From assembly GCF_004803505.1 (NCBI RefSeq), contig NZ_SSWH01000006.1:124001-188000 (forward strand): a stretch of 64,000 nt of DNA, given 5' to 3'. Position numbers and translations under genes: made by a program. This DNA is from Arthrobacter echini. Lineage in GTDB: Bacteria; Actinomycetota; Actinomycetes; Actinomycetales; Micrococcaceae. This document shows positions 17,109 to 26,127 of this stretch, in pieces. The notes under the pieces were generated by a model that saw only the letters and a program-made list of their open reading frames with translations, searched no databases and was not told the DNA's origin. Positions within the stretch are counted from its first letter, which is position 1, and each line of letters opens with the position of its first letter.

Positions 17109-18530
17109 CTACTCGTCACGGGAGATTGCCACCATGTCCTCGCGCGGTACGAGCTTCACCCGCTCCCGTACCACCTCGGCATTGCCCGAGGTGTTGACGA
17201 AGTTCGCCCCGAGTTTCATCTCGTGGGCGTCCAGTTTCAGCCAGCCGTCCCACGTGGTGTACTGGACTCCGCGCTCCTGAAGCAGGTCGATGACGGATCT
17301 CTCGGACGGATCCTCCGCGGATGGCAGATTCAGGCGATCCTCGAGCAGGAACCCGATGGTCTCCAGCGCATCTCCCTTGGTGTGGCCGATAAGACCCACC
17401 GGCCCGCGCTTGATCCAGCCGGTGGCGTAGATACCCGGCACCGGAACCCCGGATTCATCGATCACTCGGCCGCCCGCGTTCGGTATCACGCCGCGATCGG
17501 CATCGAAGCCCACCTCCGGGAGTTCGGAGCCGAAGTATCCGATAGCCCGGTAGACGGCCTGCACGGGATAGTCCAGAATCTCCCCGGTTCCCCGGACGTT
17601 GCCGTCCCCGGTGAGTTCGGTGCGTTCGAAGCGCATTCCGGCAACCTTGCCCGGCGTCTGGACCGAATCGTAGATCTCGATGGGCGAGTGCAGGAAATGG
17701 AGGTGCAGGCGCCGGGACGCACCCGTCGGTTCGTCCTCGACGAGCCAGTTGGTCAGCGTCTTGACCATCGTCTTGGTCTGGTTGTTCGAGGCGATCTGCT
17801 GTTCCGAGCCCGCGTCGAAATCGAAGTCCTCGGGGTAGAGGACTATGTCGACGTCCCGTGAATGGGACAGTTCACGTAGCTCCAGTGGCGTGAACTTGAC
17901 CTGCGCGGGGCCACGCCGGCCGAAGACATGGACGTCCGTGACGGGCGAGGCCTTCAGCCGAGCATAGACATTGTCCGGAATCTCCGTCGAGAGGAGGTCA
18001 TCGGCGTGCTTCGAGAGGATCCGGGCGGTGTCGAGGGCGACATTGCCGTTACCGATCACCGCGATCTGCCTGGCATCCAGCGGCCAGTCACGGTCCACGT
18101 CGGGATGGCCGTCGTACCAGGAGACGAAGTCGGCCGCTCCGAAGGACCCTTCGAGCTCGATCCCGGGAATGGGCAGATCCGCGTCCCGGATCGCGCCTGT
18201 CGCGAAGATCACGGCATCGTAGAGGCGCCGGAAGTCGGTGAGCGTGAGGTCCCGACCGTAGTTCACGTTGCCGAGAAAGCGGATGTCTCCCCGGTCCAGC
18301 ACCTTGTGCAGCGCATTGACGATGCCCTTGATACGCGGGTGATCCGGGGCAACGCCGTAGCGGATGAGCCCATAGGGTGCAGGGTGCTGGTCGAACAGAT
18401 CGATGCTGACGGCGAAGTCGCCTCCCTGCACCTCGTTCGACTTCGTCAGGATGTCGGCGGCGTACACTCCTGCCGGACCGGCACCGATGATCGCGACCCG
18501 CAGCGGTCGTCCCGCAGCTGAGCTAGTCAC
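17109..18530 (-). CDS. fprA: Ferredoxin/adrenodoxin-type NADP+ reductase FprA
   Basis: A 473-residue flavoprotein of the adrenodoxin-reductase-like family. The FAD site GAGPAGVYAADILTK is at about residues 16-30, PYGLIRYGVAPDHPRIK follows, and the NADP site GNGNVALDTARIL is near 160. A C-terminal ATGWIKRGPVGLIGHTKGDA motif is typical. It transfers electrons between NADPH and ferredoxin for P450 or other redox enzymes. Length fits mycobacterial FprA. No ferredoxin gene is adjacent. Confidence 0.93.
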   Translation of the reverse strand: MTSSAAGRPLRVAIIGAGPAGVYAADILTKSNEVQGGDFAVSIDLFDQHPAPYGLIRYGVAPDHPRIKGIVNALHKVLDRGDIRFLGNVNYGRDLTLTDFRRLYDAVIFATGAIRDADLPIPGIELEGSFGAADFVSWYDGHPDVDRDWPLDARQIAVIGNGNVALDTARILSKHADDLLSTEIPDNVYARLKASPVTDVHVFGRRGPAQVKFTPLELRELSHSRDVDIVLYPEDFDFDAGSEQQIASNNQTKTMVKTLTNWLVEDEPTGASRRLHLHFLHSPIEIYDSVQTPGKVAGMRFERTELTGDGNVRGTGEILDYPVQAVYRAIGYFGSELPEVGFDADRGVIPNAGGRVIDESGVPVPGIYATGWIKRGPVGLIGHTKGDALETIGFLLEDRLNLPSAEDPSERSVIDLLQERGVQYTTWDGWLKLDAHEMKLGANFVNTSGNAEVVRERVKLVPREDMVAISRDE

Positions 18531-18705
18531 TGAAATAGCCTTCTTCCCGGTGAGACTGATCCCGATGGATTGGGTGCGCGGACCACGCGCACAATCCCCC
18601 AGTCTAAATGTTGCCCCTTGGCACTGACCACAACAGTGGCGGGGATCTCCTTCCCCGAGTACGGGAATCCTGGGGTACGGGAATAAAGGCTGGACGGTGT
18701 GCGCT

Positions 18706-18722
18706 CACTCACTCCGTGAGTG
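18706..18722. promoter_or_regulatory. Inverted repeat over the rarD start codon
   Basis: CACTCAC-tcc-GTGAGTG is a perfect 7-bp inverted repeat. Its right arm contains the GTG start codon of rarD. It could hinder initiation as an RNA hairpin or be a protein site. Chance is possible. Confidence 0.4.
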
Positions 18723-19675
18723 GAACAGAGGCGAGGACCAGGCGCGCGCCGAGGAGCGAGAATTCCCTGGGCATCATATTCGGGGTCAGCGCCTACGGTC
18801 TCTGGGGTCTGCTGCCCCTGTATTTCATCATCCTCGCCCCGGCAGGCCCGGTGGAGATCGTCGCGAACCGCGTGCTGTGGTCCCTGCTCTTCTGTGCCCT
18901 CCTGCTCACCGTCACGAGCGCATGGCGCCCGGTGCTGGTGGTGCTGCGCACACCCCGGCTCCTGGCACCGCTGGCCGTCGCTGCGCTGCTCATCGCCGTC
19001 AACTGGCTGGTCTATACGTACGGAGTCACCTCGGGCCAGGCCATCGAAGCCTCGCTGGGGTACTTCATCAATCCGCTCGTCTCGGTGCTGCTGGGTGTGG
19101 TGGTTCTTCGCGAGAGACTGCGTCCACTGCAGTGGACCGCCATCGGGATGGGCGTGATCGCCGTGATCGTGCTCGCCGTCGGCTATGGGTCCGTTCCATG
19201 GATCGCCCTGGTACTCGCGTTCTCCTTCGGAACCTACGGCTTCGTCAAGAAGAAGGTGGGATCCCGGGTGAACGCCCTCTCGAGTCTGAGCATCGAAACC
19301 CTTGTCCTCACCCCGATCGCCGCAGCCGTGATGGTCTGGCTGGCCTCGACCGGTAGCGCGACCCTGACGAGCGAGGGCACTGGCCATTTCTGGATCATGG
19401 CCGCATCCGGAGTGATCACGGCTGTCCCTCTGCTCTTCTTCGGGGCTGCCGCCCGACGACTGCCGCTGACCACGATCGGACTGCTCCAGTATCTCGCGCC
19501 CGTGCTCCAGTTCCTGCTTGCCCTGCTGGTACTGCACGAGCAGATGCCGCTGGAGAGGTGGGTAGGATTCGGTCTCGTCTGGGTCGGCCTGATCCTCCTG
19601 ACCACCGACATGGTGTGGACGCTGCGGCGGCAACCGCGGCCGACCGGGACATCCGCTCCGGTTGCCACAGCCTGA
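18716..19675 (+). CDS. rarD: RarD-type permease (EamA family)
   Basis: With the GTG start at 18716 the product has 319 residues and ten hydrophobic segments in two EamA repeats. Characteristic pieces are GVSAYGLWGLLPLYF, VNWLVYTYGVTSGQAIEASLGYFINPLVSVLLG and LTTIGLLQYLAPVLQFLLALLV. RarD proteins are drug/metabolite superfamily members of uncertain substrate. The upstream 36 codons of open frame lack hydrophobicity and RarD similarity, which is why I chose the later start. Confidence 0.88.
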   Translation: MSGTEARTRRAPRSENSLGIIFGVSAYGLWGLLPLYFIILAPAGPVEIVANRVLWSLLFCALLLTVTSAWRPVLVVLRTPRLLAPLAVAALLIAVNWLVYTYGVTSGQAIEASLGYFINPLVSVLLGVVVLRERLRPLQWTAIGMGVIAVIVLAVGYGSVPWIALVLAFSFGTYGFVKKKVGSRVNALSSLSIETLVLTPIAAAVMVWLASTGSATLTSEGTGHFWIMAASGVITAVPLLFFGAAARRLPLTTIGLLQYLAPVLQFLLALLVLHEQMPLERWVGFGLVWVGLILLTTDMVWTLRRQPRPTGTSAPVATA

Positions 19676-19705
19676 GCGTCCGCGGCGGGACGGTAGACAC
19701 CTACC

Positions 19706-20548
19706 TCAGCGGGGCGTGCGCACCCAGTCCCGGGGAACGACGACCATGGGGACCGGCAGGGCACGCAGCATCTTGTTCGCCGTGGAGCCGAGGAAGATCT
19801 GGCGATTCTGGGCAAGACGACTCGAACCCACGATCACGAGTTCGCCCGGGTCCCAATCGATGTCGTCGATGGCCTCCTCGATCGTTCTGCCGTGAGCCAC
19901 GGTGACCGACGCGTCGTAATTCTCGGGAAGTTGTCGGGCGGCGCGCTCGAGAACCGATTCGGCGTGCTGGTGCGCCTTGTTGATCGCCTCCCCGGAATCG
20001 GAGGACTCGTGCACATCGAGGGCAACGAGGGAGATGAACCGAAGCGGCAGACCACGGCGGGTGGCCGACTCCACGGAGACCTCGAGTACCCCCTCGGCGC
20101 CGGCCCTGGTCCCGACGGCGCAGGTCATGCGGGTGAAGGCCGAACGGTGGCGATAGCCGCGGGGTGCCAGTGCCACCGGAACCCGGGAACTGTGCAGCAC
20201 CGCGTTCGCGACACTGCCCACCGTGAAGCGCCGCAACAAACCATTGCTCGAGGCCCCGATGACGATCAGGCCCGCATTGATGTCGTCAGCGAGCTCGACC
20301 AGCCCCTCGGCGAAGGAATCGGCGAGGCGTACGTGGATGCTGACCTCGACGCCGTCGGGCACGTGCTCCTTCGCACGCTCCAGAGCCTCCCGCGCGCGGA
20401 CGCCGCCCGGAGCGACACTGCCGTCCTGGGGCCAGTCGAGGACGGTCACCAGGTCGATGCCGGCGGCCTGGGTGAGGGCCAGGGAGGTCGCCAGTTCCAG
20501 GGCATCCCTCCCGCGATCATTCTCGGTATAGCCAACGACATAGCGCAC
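19706..20548 (-). CDS. Tandem-domain universal stress protein (UspA family)
   Basis: A 280-residue protein with two Usp domains. Both end in the ATP-binding signature: GASSNGLLRRFTVGSVANAVL in the first and VGSSRLAQNRQIFLGSTANK in the second. Such proteins bind ATP and act in stress adaptation or regulate transporters. It lies 121 bases downstream of the APC permease in the same direction and may be the last gene of the putrescine oxidase operon. It is a close paralogue of the Usp protein encoded at 22187-23080. Confidence 0.88.
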   Translation of the reverse strand: MRYVVGYTENDRGRDALELATSLALTQAAGIDLVTVLDWPQDGSVAPGGVRAREALERAKEHVPDGVEVSIHVRLADSFAEGLVELADDINAGLIVIGASSNGLLRRFTVGSVANAVLHSSRVPVALAPRGYRHRSAFTRMTCAVGTRAGAEGVLEVSVESATRRGLPLRFISLVALDVHESSDSGEAINKAHQHAESVLERAARQLPENYDASVTVAHGRTIEEAIDDIDWDPGELVIVGSSRLAQNRQIFLGSTANKMLRALPVPMVVVPRDWVRTPR

Positions 20549-20669
20549 GGGGACGTCCTCTTCCTCGATCAGTTGCGGCGGCAGACACGCGACGAGCCGC
20601 GGAGTCGCTTCACTCTAACGCAGCAGCCCTCCGCTGCATCCTCGACCGCCGGGGCTTCCCGCGGGAGAG

Positions 20670-22190
20670 CTACTGCTTCGGCGCCATGCCCTTCGTGAGC
20701 ACGTCCTGCCGGAAGAAGGCGGGGTTGATCCGCGCCCAGATCAGCATGAGTACCGCGCCGAGGAGGATCACGCCGATGCCGAGGATGAAGACCATCCCCA
20801 CGCCGAACAACTCGGAGCCGGAACCGTAGGCCGGGTCCATGGAATCCACGGCCGTCTTGAAGAACATGACGAGGAGGATCACACCTCCGAGCAGTGGTGC
20901 CAGGAACTTGAAGAGCAGGTTCCGCACGCTCGAGAAGGCCTGGGCACGGAAGTACCAGACGCAGGCGAGCGCCGTGATGCCGTAGTAGAAGCAGATCATC
21001 AGACCGAGCGCCGTGATGGTGTCCCAGAGTGCGTTCTCCGACACGAGGCGCGTGAAGACGTAGAAACCGGCGGCCGCGAGAGCGGCCGCAACCGTGGCGA
21101 CGCTCGGCGACTTGAACTGGGGGCTGATCCGGCCGTACCCCCTGGGTAGCGCCGTGTAGTGCCCCATGGCCAGGAGGGTACGCGCCGGCGAGACGAAGGT
21201 CGACTGGAGGGAGGCCGCGGAGGAACTCAGGACCGCCATGGACATCAGGATGGCGAAGGGACCCATCACCGGGCCCGCCAGCGCTGCGAAGATGCTCGCC
21301 TGGTTGTCCGGATTGCCCGTGCCGAGCTCGCCGTCGCCCACGCCTGCGTAGGAGAGGGTCGCGAGGGCCACCGTGAGGTAGATGACCACGATGACGATGA
21401 CCGTCAGCGCTCCGGCGCGGCCGGGGGTCTTCTCGGGATTCGTGGTCTCCTCGTTCATGGTGAGGGTCACGTCCCAGCCCCAGTAGATGAAGATCGACAG
21501 GGAGACACCGGCGGCGAACGCGGAGAAGGAGCCGACGGCGAAGGGATTGAACCACTCGGCGCTGACGCGCGTGGCATCGAAGGCGGTGCCGTTCGCCACG
21601 TGGATGAAGGCTGCTACGGCGAACCACGCGAGCACGATGAGCTGGAAGGTGACCAGGACGTACTGGACGGTCTTGGTGGTCTCCATGCCGCGGTAGGAGA
21701 CATAGCAGGCCAATGCGATGAACACGAGCGTCGTCGCGATGTTGAGCGGGAGATTCAGGGTGAGATCCGCGATCTCCGGATCTCCGAGGACCTGGGAGAT
21801 CAGGAGATAGAAGAAGTCCACGGCGACGGCGGCGAGATTCGAGAGCACGATGATCGTCGCGGCGATGAGACCCCAGCCACCCATCCAGCCGACCCAGGGC
21901 CCGAAAGCGCGCGTGGCCCAGGTGAAGGACGTCCCCGAGTCCGGCATGGAGTTGTTGAGCTCCCGGTACCCGAATGCCACGAGCAGCATGGGGATGAAGC
22001 CCACGAGGAAGATCGCGGGCAGCTGAACGCCCACCTCGGCCACGGTCGGCCCGAGGGCAGCGGTGAGCGTGTACGCCGGCGCCACGCAGGACACCCCGAT
22101 CACGACAGCGCCGAGCAGCCCCACCTTCCCGGAGGCGAGACCCTTCCTGCTCAGACCGCCCTCGGTCTGCGTCGTCTCCTCGATGCTCAT
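20670..22190 (-). CDS. APC-family amino acid/polyamine permease
   Basis: A 506-residue permease with about 12 membrane segments. The first segment has GAVVIGVSCVAPAYTLTAALGP and the following loop GYRELNNSMPDSGTSFTW, both typical of APC transporters. It starts at ATG 22190, whose ATGA overlaps the TGA of the preceding Usp gene. The operon begins with putrescine oxidase, so uptake of putrescine or a related amine is the likely role. This is inferred from context, since the sequence alone does not fix the substrate. Confidence 0.88.
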   Translation of the reverse strand: MSIEETTQTEGGLSRKGLASGKVGLLGAVVIGVSCVAPAYTLTAALGPTVAEVGVQLPAIFLVGFIPMLLVAFGYRELNNSMPDSGTSFTWATRAFGPWVGWMGGWGLIAATIIVLSNLAAVAVDFFYLLISQVLGDPEIADLTLNLPLNIATTLVFIALACYVSYRGMETTKTVQYVLVTFQLIVLAWFAVAAFIHVANGTAFDATRVSAEWFNPFAVGSFSAFAAGVSLSIFIYWGWDVTLTMNEETTNPEKTPGRAGALTVIVIVVIYLTVALATLSYAGVGDGELGTGNPDNQASIFAALAGPVMGPFAILMSMAVLSSSAASLQSTFVSPARTLLAMGHYTALPRGYGRISPQFKSPSVATVAAALAAAGFYVFTRLVSENALWDTITALGLMICFYYGITALACVWYFRAQAFSSVRNLLFKFLAPLLGGVILLVMFFKTAVDSMDPAYGSGSELFGVGMVFILGIGVILLGAVLMLIWARINPAFFRQDVLTKGMAPKQ

Positions 22191-23080
22191 GCGTTCGCCT
22201 CCCTGGCTGTGGTTCCCTCGCCGGATGTCGGCCCAGGGGCGGAGTAGGTGCGCGGGACCACGACCATGGGAACGGTCAGCGTGCGCAGGATCTTGTTGGC
22301 GGTGGAGCCGAGGAAGATGCGCAGGTGCTGCGCCAGACGGCTGGAGCCCACCAGCAGGATCTCGCCCTCGTCCCACTCCAGGGCGTCGATGGCATCCTCG
22401 ACGGAGGCGCCGTGTGCTGTCTCCACGCTGACGCGCCCCTGGTCCGCGAGCGCCGACGCCGCCTCCCGGAGCCGGCGATTCGCGGCATCCTCGGCTCCGT
22501 CCGGATCCGACTGACCGGCGTCGAGCGGCACGAGGGACACCAGGCGGAGCGGCAGTCCGCGACGGCGGGCGGAGGAGACGGCGACGGCCACGACGTCCTC
22601 GGCTCCCGCCCGGCGTCCGACGGCGCAGGTCAGTCGCGTCACCGGATCCGTGCGACTGTAGCCCTTGGGCGCGAGCGCCACGGGCACGGGCGCCGCGTGG
22701 AGCAGGCCACGTGCCACGTTGCCGACGCTGAAGGGCGCCGCCAGTCCCCGCGAGCTGGCTCCGATGACGATCAGGGTGACGTCCGGATCACCGGCCGCGG
22801 TGATCAGACCTTCCGCGTTCGAGTCCGCCCGGACGACGACACCGCGGGCGGGCACGTCCTCGGGTACGAGGGCCAGGCCCTCCTCCATCCACTCCTTCAG
22901 CTGATCGGACAGCATGCCGTCGTAGTTCCTGGCGGGAGGATAGGCCCCCGCGTACAGCGAGTGTTCCGGGGTGACCAGCACGAGGTCGAGGCTCGCGTCC
23001 TGGCTGCGGGCGAGGGCGACGGCGAGGCGGACGGCGTCGTGCCCGCGCCCGTCCGCGGTGTAGCCGACGATGTAGCGCAT
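22187..23080 (-). CDS. Tandem-domain universal stress protein in amine operon
   Basis: A protein of about 297 residues with two Usp domains, ending with LVGSSRLAQHLRIFLGSTAN and KILRTLTVPMVVVPRTYS. It starts two bases after the stop of putrescine oxidase (TGAGCATG) and its own stop overlaps the permease start as ATGA, so the three are translated together. Usp proteins fused to or encoded beside transporters are thought to sense ATP or AMP and modulate transport. Here the Usp sits between the oxidase and the permease. Confidence 0.88.
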   Translation of the reverse strand: MRYIVGYTADGRGHDAVRLAVALARSQDASLDLVLVTPEHSLYAGAYPPARNYDGMLSDQLKEWMEEGLALVPEDVPARGVVVRADSNAEGLITAAGDPDVTLIVIGASSRGLAAPFSVGNVARGLLHAAPVPVALAPKGYSRTDPVTRLTCAVGRRAGAEDVVAVAVSSARRRGLPLRLVSLVPLDAGQSDPDGAEDAANRRLREAASALADQGRVSVETAHGASVEDAIDALEWDEGEILLVGSSRLAQHLRIFLGSTANKILRTLTVPMVVVPRTYSAPGPTSGEGTTAREANA

Positions 23081-23082
23081 GC

Positions 23083-24495
23083 TCAGTTGCCTTTCCCTGG
23101 TGCGGCGGACTGCAGACCCTCGGCCAGCGCCTCGTGAAGGGCCGCCGCGGTGCGCTTGCCCATCCGGATGGCGCCGTCCACGTGCTGGTAGCCCTCGGCT
23201 GCGATGTCGGAGCACGACCAGAAGATCGGGCCGACCGGTGTGCGCTGGTCGCGTCCGTAGCGGTGCAGTCCGCCGAGGTCGTAGCTCGCCGCGTAGGCAC
23301 CACGCGTCCATTCCTCGGAGGCCCAGTCCGACTCGTAGTACACCTCCGGTTCGAGCGCCTGCGGGCCGAGGAATTCTGCGATCGACGCCAGGATGGTCTC
23401 GCGCCGCTCGTGCGCGGGGAGTTCGAACATCGCATCGGCCTTCTCGTCGGAGACGAATCCCACGAGGGTCCCGCGCGGGTCCTCGTGGTTCGAGTTGTCG
23501 TAGATCTCCTGGACGATCGACTCCGCGCTGAAGCCGGTCCCCGAGAGTCCGTCCTCGCGCCAGAACGGGGTGGCGTAGACCGCATGGACCTTGATGACGA
23601 GGCCGAGCGACTGATGCTGATGCATCTGGTGCTGGCGACGCGGCAGGGGCGGTACGTAGCTGATGCGTGAGTACAGGTTCGGCGGCACGGCCACGATCGC
23701 ATAGCGCGCCCGGACCGTCGTCGTGTCCGAGACGACGATGACACCATCACCACCGTCACCGCCGTCCGGTCCGTTCCAGCGCAGGGTGCGTACCGGGCTC
23801 GAGAGGATCACGTCCTCACCGAGGTCGGCGGCCATGCGCTCGGAGACGGACTGCATTCCACCGACCACGCGCTTGTCGAGGATGAAGTCCTCGTCGACGA
23901 GATTCGAGAAGGAGCCCGCCGTCGCCGCCATGAGGACGGCCTGCAGCGCCGAGAAGGCGTGGGCCGGCTTGGTGAGCATGCCACCGGCGATGAACAGCCC
24001 GATGTTGTTGCATGCTTCCTCGTCGTCGGACTGCTGCCGCAGCCAGTGGTGGAAGGAGACGGTGTCGAGCGCGCGAGCATCGGGGTGGTTCCAGGGAGCC
24101 TCGGGGCCTGCCTCGCCGACGAGTCGATCCAGCAGCGCGGTGAGCCGCTCCATCTCCTGGCGGGTGTGCTCGCCGACCGGGAACATCTCTCCCGTGTAGC
24201 GCACGGGCTTGCCGTCGGGTCCGATGTAGACGGAGTCACCCTCCCGATAGCGGGAGAAAGTGTCCAGGCCCAGTTCGTCGAGGAGGTCGATGAGCGCGGT
24301 CTGGTCCGGGGACACCCACTGCCCGCCGACCTCGAGGACCGCACCCTCGACCACATCCGTATGAGTGCGCCCACCCACGCGGTCCCTGGCTTCGAGGACG
24401 GCCACGGAGTGTCCGGCCTTCTTGAGTTCACGTGCGGCGGTCAGGCCGGACGGTCCTGCCCCGATGATGACGACGTCGCGCTCGATGTGTTCCAT
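23083..24495 (-). CDS. FAD-dependent putrescine/monoamine oxidase
   Basis: A 470-residue flavin amine oxidase. The dinucleotide-binding motif VVIIGAGPSGLTAARELKKAG is at about residues 7-27, then VGGRTHTDVVEGAVLEVGGQW and the C-terminal FAD motif with EGYQHVDGAIRMGKRTA. The sequence follows actinobacterial putrescine oxidases, which oxidise putrescine to 4-aminobutanal with release of peroxide and ammonia. GABA transaminase and an APC permease nearby support this. Start ATG 24495 has a gggaggatc ribosome-binding site. Other diamines or tyramine are possible substrates. Confidence 0.87.
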   Translation of the reverse strand: MEHIERDVVIIGAGPSGLTAARELKKAGHSVAVLEARDRVGGRTHTDVVEGAVLEVGGQWVSPDQTALIDLLDELGLDTFSRYREGDSVYIGPDGKPVRYTGEMFPVGEHTRQEMERLTALLDRLVGEAGPEAPWNHPDARALDTVSFHHWLRQQSDDEEACNNIGLFIAGGMLTKPAHAFSALQAVLMAATAGSFSNLVDEDFILDKRVVGGMQSVSERMAADLGEDVILSSPVRTLRWNGPDGGDGGDGVIVVSDTTTVRARYAIVAVPPNLYSRISYVPPLPRRQHQMHQHQSLGLVIKVHAVYATPFWREDGLSGTGFSAESIVQEIYDNSNHEDPRGTLVGFVSDEKADAMFELPAHERRETILASIAEFLGPQALEPEVYYESDWASEEWTRGAYAASYDLGGLHRYGRDQRTPVGPIFWSCSDIAAEGYQHVDGAIRMGKRTAAALHEALAEGLQSAAPGKGN

Positions 24496-24528
24496 GTGAT
24501 CCTCCCGCCCGCATGACGCGGGACACAA

Positions 24529-24545
24529 AATGAATGACGTTCATT
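24529..24545. promoter_or_regulatory. Operator between putrescine oxidase operon and TetR gene
   Basis: AATGAA-tgacg-TTCATT is a perfect inverted repeat in the short divergent intergenic region. A TACTAT hexamer at 24555-24560 is a likely -10 for the TetR gene. The palindrome is the natural binding site for that regulator, controlling both directions. Confidence 0.7.
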
Positions 24546-24626
24546 ATTTTCGCCTACTATAGCCGTGGGTCCTTCCTGAGGGAAGAGCTGACCCGCTCGA
24601 TCCGACACGACACCGGGGGCCCATCG

Positions 24627-25364
24627 ATGGACGCAGTATCGCAGGCGCCGCGCCGCGCGGGACGCCCGCCACGGAGCGTTCTCTCGCGAGCGAGCATCAC
24701 CGCGGCCGCCGTGGACCTGATCGGGACCGAGGGATACGAGGGACTGACGATGTCCGCCCTGGCCCGCCGCCTCCGGGTTGCCCCTTCCGCGCTGTACAAC
24801 CACGCAGCCTCGAAGCGGGAGGTACTCACCTGGGTCCAGGACCATGTCATGACGATGGTCGACTTCAGCGCCTTCAGGCAGGGACCGTGGGACGACGCCG
24901 TCAGGAGCTGGGCCCGGTCCTATCGCGAGGTGCTGGCGCAGCACGGACCCCTCGTCCCGGTGATCGCCGTCATGCCCGTCACCGACGCCACGGAGACGCT
25001 GCTCATGTACGAGGAGGTCACCCGCGGTTTCCTCGACGCGGGCTGGCCCGAGCACCGGGTCGTGCCGACGATCGTCGCCCTCGAGTCCTTCATCTTCGGG
25101 TCCGCCCTCGACGTCGCCGCGCCGAACGACATCTTCGACTCGGGTGCCCTCGGCCCCCGGTTCCCCCTCTTCACCTCCGCCGTCCGGTCAGCCCGCGGCT
25201 CGGACGGCGGAGGCGAAGCCGGTGGAGCGGCAGACATCGCCTTCCACGCAGGGCTCGAGGCCATCCTCGCTGGTCTCCGCGAACAACTCGCCGGGTATGG
25301 CGACCATGGCGCACCAGATCAGGGCACCGCCGACCGGCTTTACCGCCCTCTGGGGAAATGTTAA
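24627..25364 (+). CDS. TetR-family regulator of the putrescine operon
   Basis: A regulator of about 245 residues with a helix-turn-helix at about 25-70 (SITAAAVDLIGTEGYEGLTM, then ALARRLRVAPSALYNHAASK). The C-terminal TetR_C-like domain resembles tetracycline-repressor-class regulators (ESFIFGSALDVAAPNDIF). It is divergent from the putrescine oxidase operon with a palindrome between them, so it is likely its repressor. I chose the ATG at 24627, because the longer ATG at 24534 would lie inside the operator and has no ribosome-binding site. Confidence 0.85.
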   Translation: MDAVSQAPRRAGRPPRSVLSRASITAAAVDLIGTEGYEGLTMSALARRLRVAPSALYNHAASKREVLTWVQDHVMTMVDFSAFRQGPWDDAVRSWARSYREVLAQHGPLVPVIAVMPVTDATETLLMYEEVTRGFLDAGWPEHRVVPTIVALESFIFGSALDVAAPNDIFDSGALGPRFPLFTSAVRSARGSDGGGEAGGAADIAFHAGLEAILAGLREQLAGYGDHGAPDQGTADRLYRPLGKC

Positions 25365-25418
25365 GATTGGGTCACGGTCAAGTAGCGGCCGGGCACTTCC
25401 GATGCTGTGAGGTTTGCA

Positions 25419-26015
25419 ATGTCCGCTAGCGCTCGCTCGCCGGTTCTCGGCTCCACGCTCCATGACGACGGAAAGTCGGCTTCGTGGATGAATCCTGATG
25501 AGGCGGATCTCGTTCCGCGCGATACACCGGTCCGTCGCGAGCCGGCCCCATCGGTCCCGTACGATCTCTCCTCCGCAACGGTCCGGGAGCTCCGCGCCCT
25601 GAGCAACCAGCTGTACCGGATTCTCGACACCGACAATGCGCCCTTCGGCACGCGGGAGCACTACGAAGCGGTGGTCGAGGCCCTCTCCGAGCGGGAGTCA
25701 CCCGCCGCGAAACGCGACGAGGCCGAAAGGGTACGGGAGAAATTCCGTGACAACTCAGTGACATCACGGTTCGAGCTCTTCCACGACGGCGTGCTGGTCG
25801 GCTACGTGAAGTACGACCTCCGGGCAGGGCGTCTCCACCTGCTCGAGACCGTGGTGGCCACCGAGTACCAGCATCAGGGCCTGGAAGGTGTCCTGGTACG
25901 GGAAGCACTGCTCAACGCCCATCGCCGGCGCCTCGTACCTGTTCCCTACTGCAGGCACGCCCAGGTATTCCTGACCGAGAACCCTCAGTTCCGGGCACTG
26001 ATCCCGCTGGGTTGA
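25419..26015 (+). CDS. GNAT-type acetyltransferase-like protein with N-terminal extension
   Basis: A 198-residue protein. Residues about 30-110 hold a helical, charged region (SSATVRELRALSNQLYRILD). The C-terminal part resembles a small YjdJ-type GNAT domain: FELFHDGVLVGYVKYDL, LHLLETVVATEYQHQGLEG and LVPVPYCRHAQVFL. YjdJ-like domains bind CoA and some acetylate small molecules or proteins. The GxGxxG loop appears as QHQGLEG, so activity is not certain. It ends at a strong hairpin shared with gabT. Confidence 0.75.
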   Translation: MSASARSPVLGSTLHDDGKSASWMNPDEADLVPRDTPVRREPAPSVPYDLSSATVRELRALSNQLYRILDTDNAPFGTREHYEAVVEALSERESPAAKRDEAERVREKFRDNSVTSRFELFHDGVLVGYVKYDLRAGRLHLLETVVATEYQHQGLEGVLVREALLNAHRRRLVPVPYCRHAQVFLTENPQFRALIPLG

Positions 26016-26073
26016 GAGGTCAGCGGGAGCAGGGCAGCTGATCGCACTGCACCGGGAAACCCGCGCCGGATAA

Positions 26074-26110
26074 CACGAAGACCCCGCAGCCGGGCTGCGG
26101 GGTCTTCGTG
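26074..26110. terminator. Bidirectional hairpin terminator
   Basis: A perfect 16-bp stem, 26074-26089 with 26095-26110, and a 5-base loop separate the converging GNAT-like gene and gabT. Confidence 0.88.
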
Positions 26111-26127
26111 CGGGCGGCTTCCCGCAC

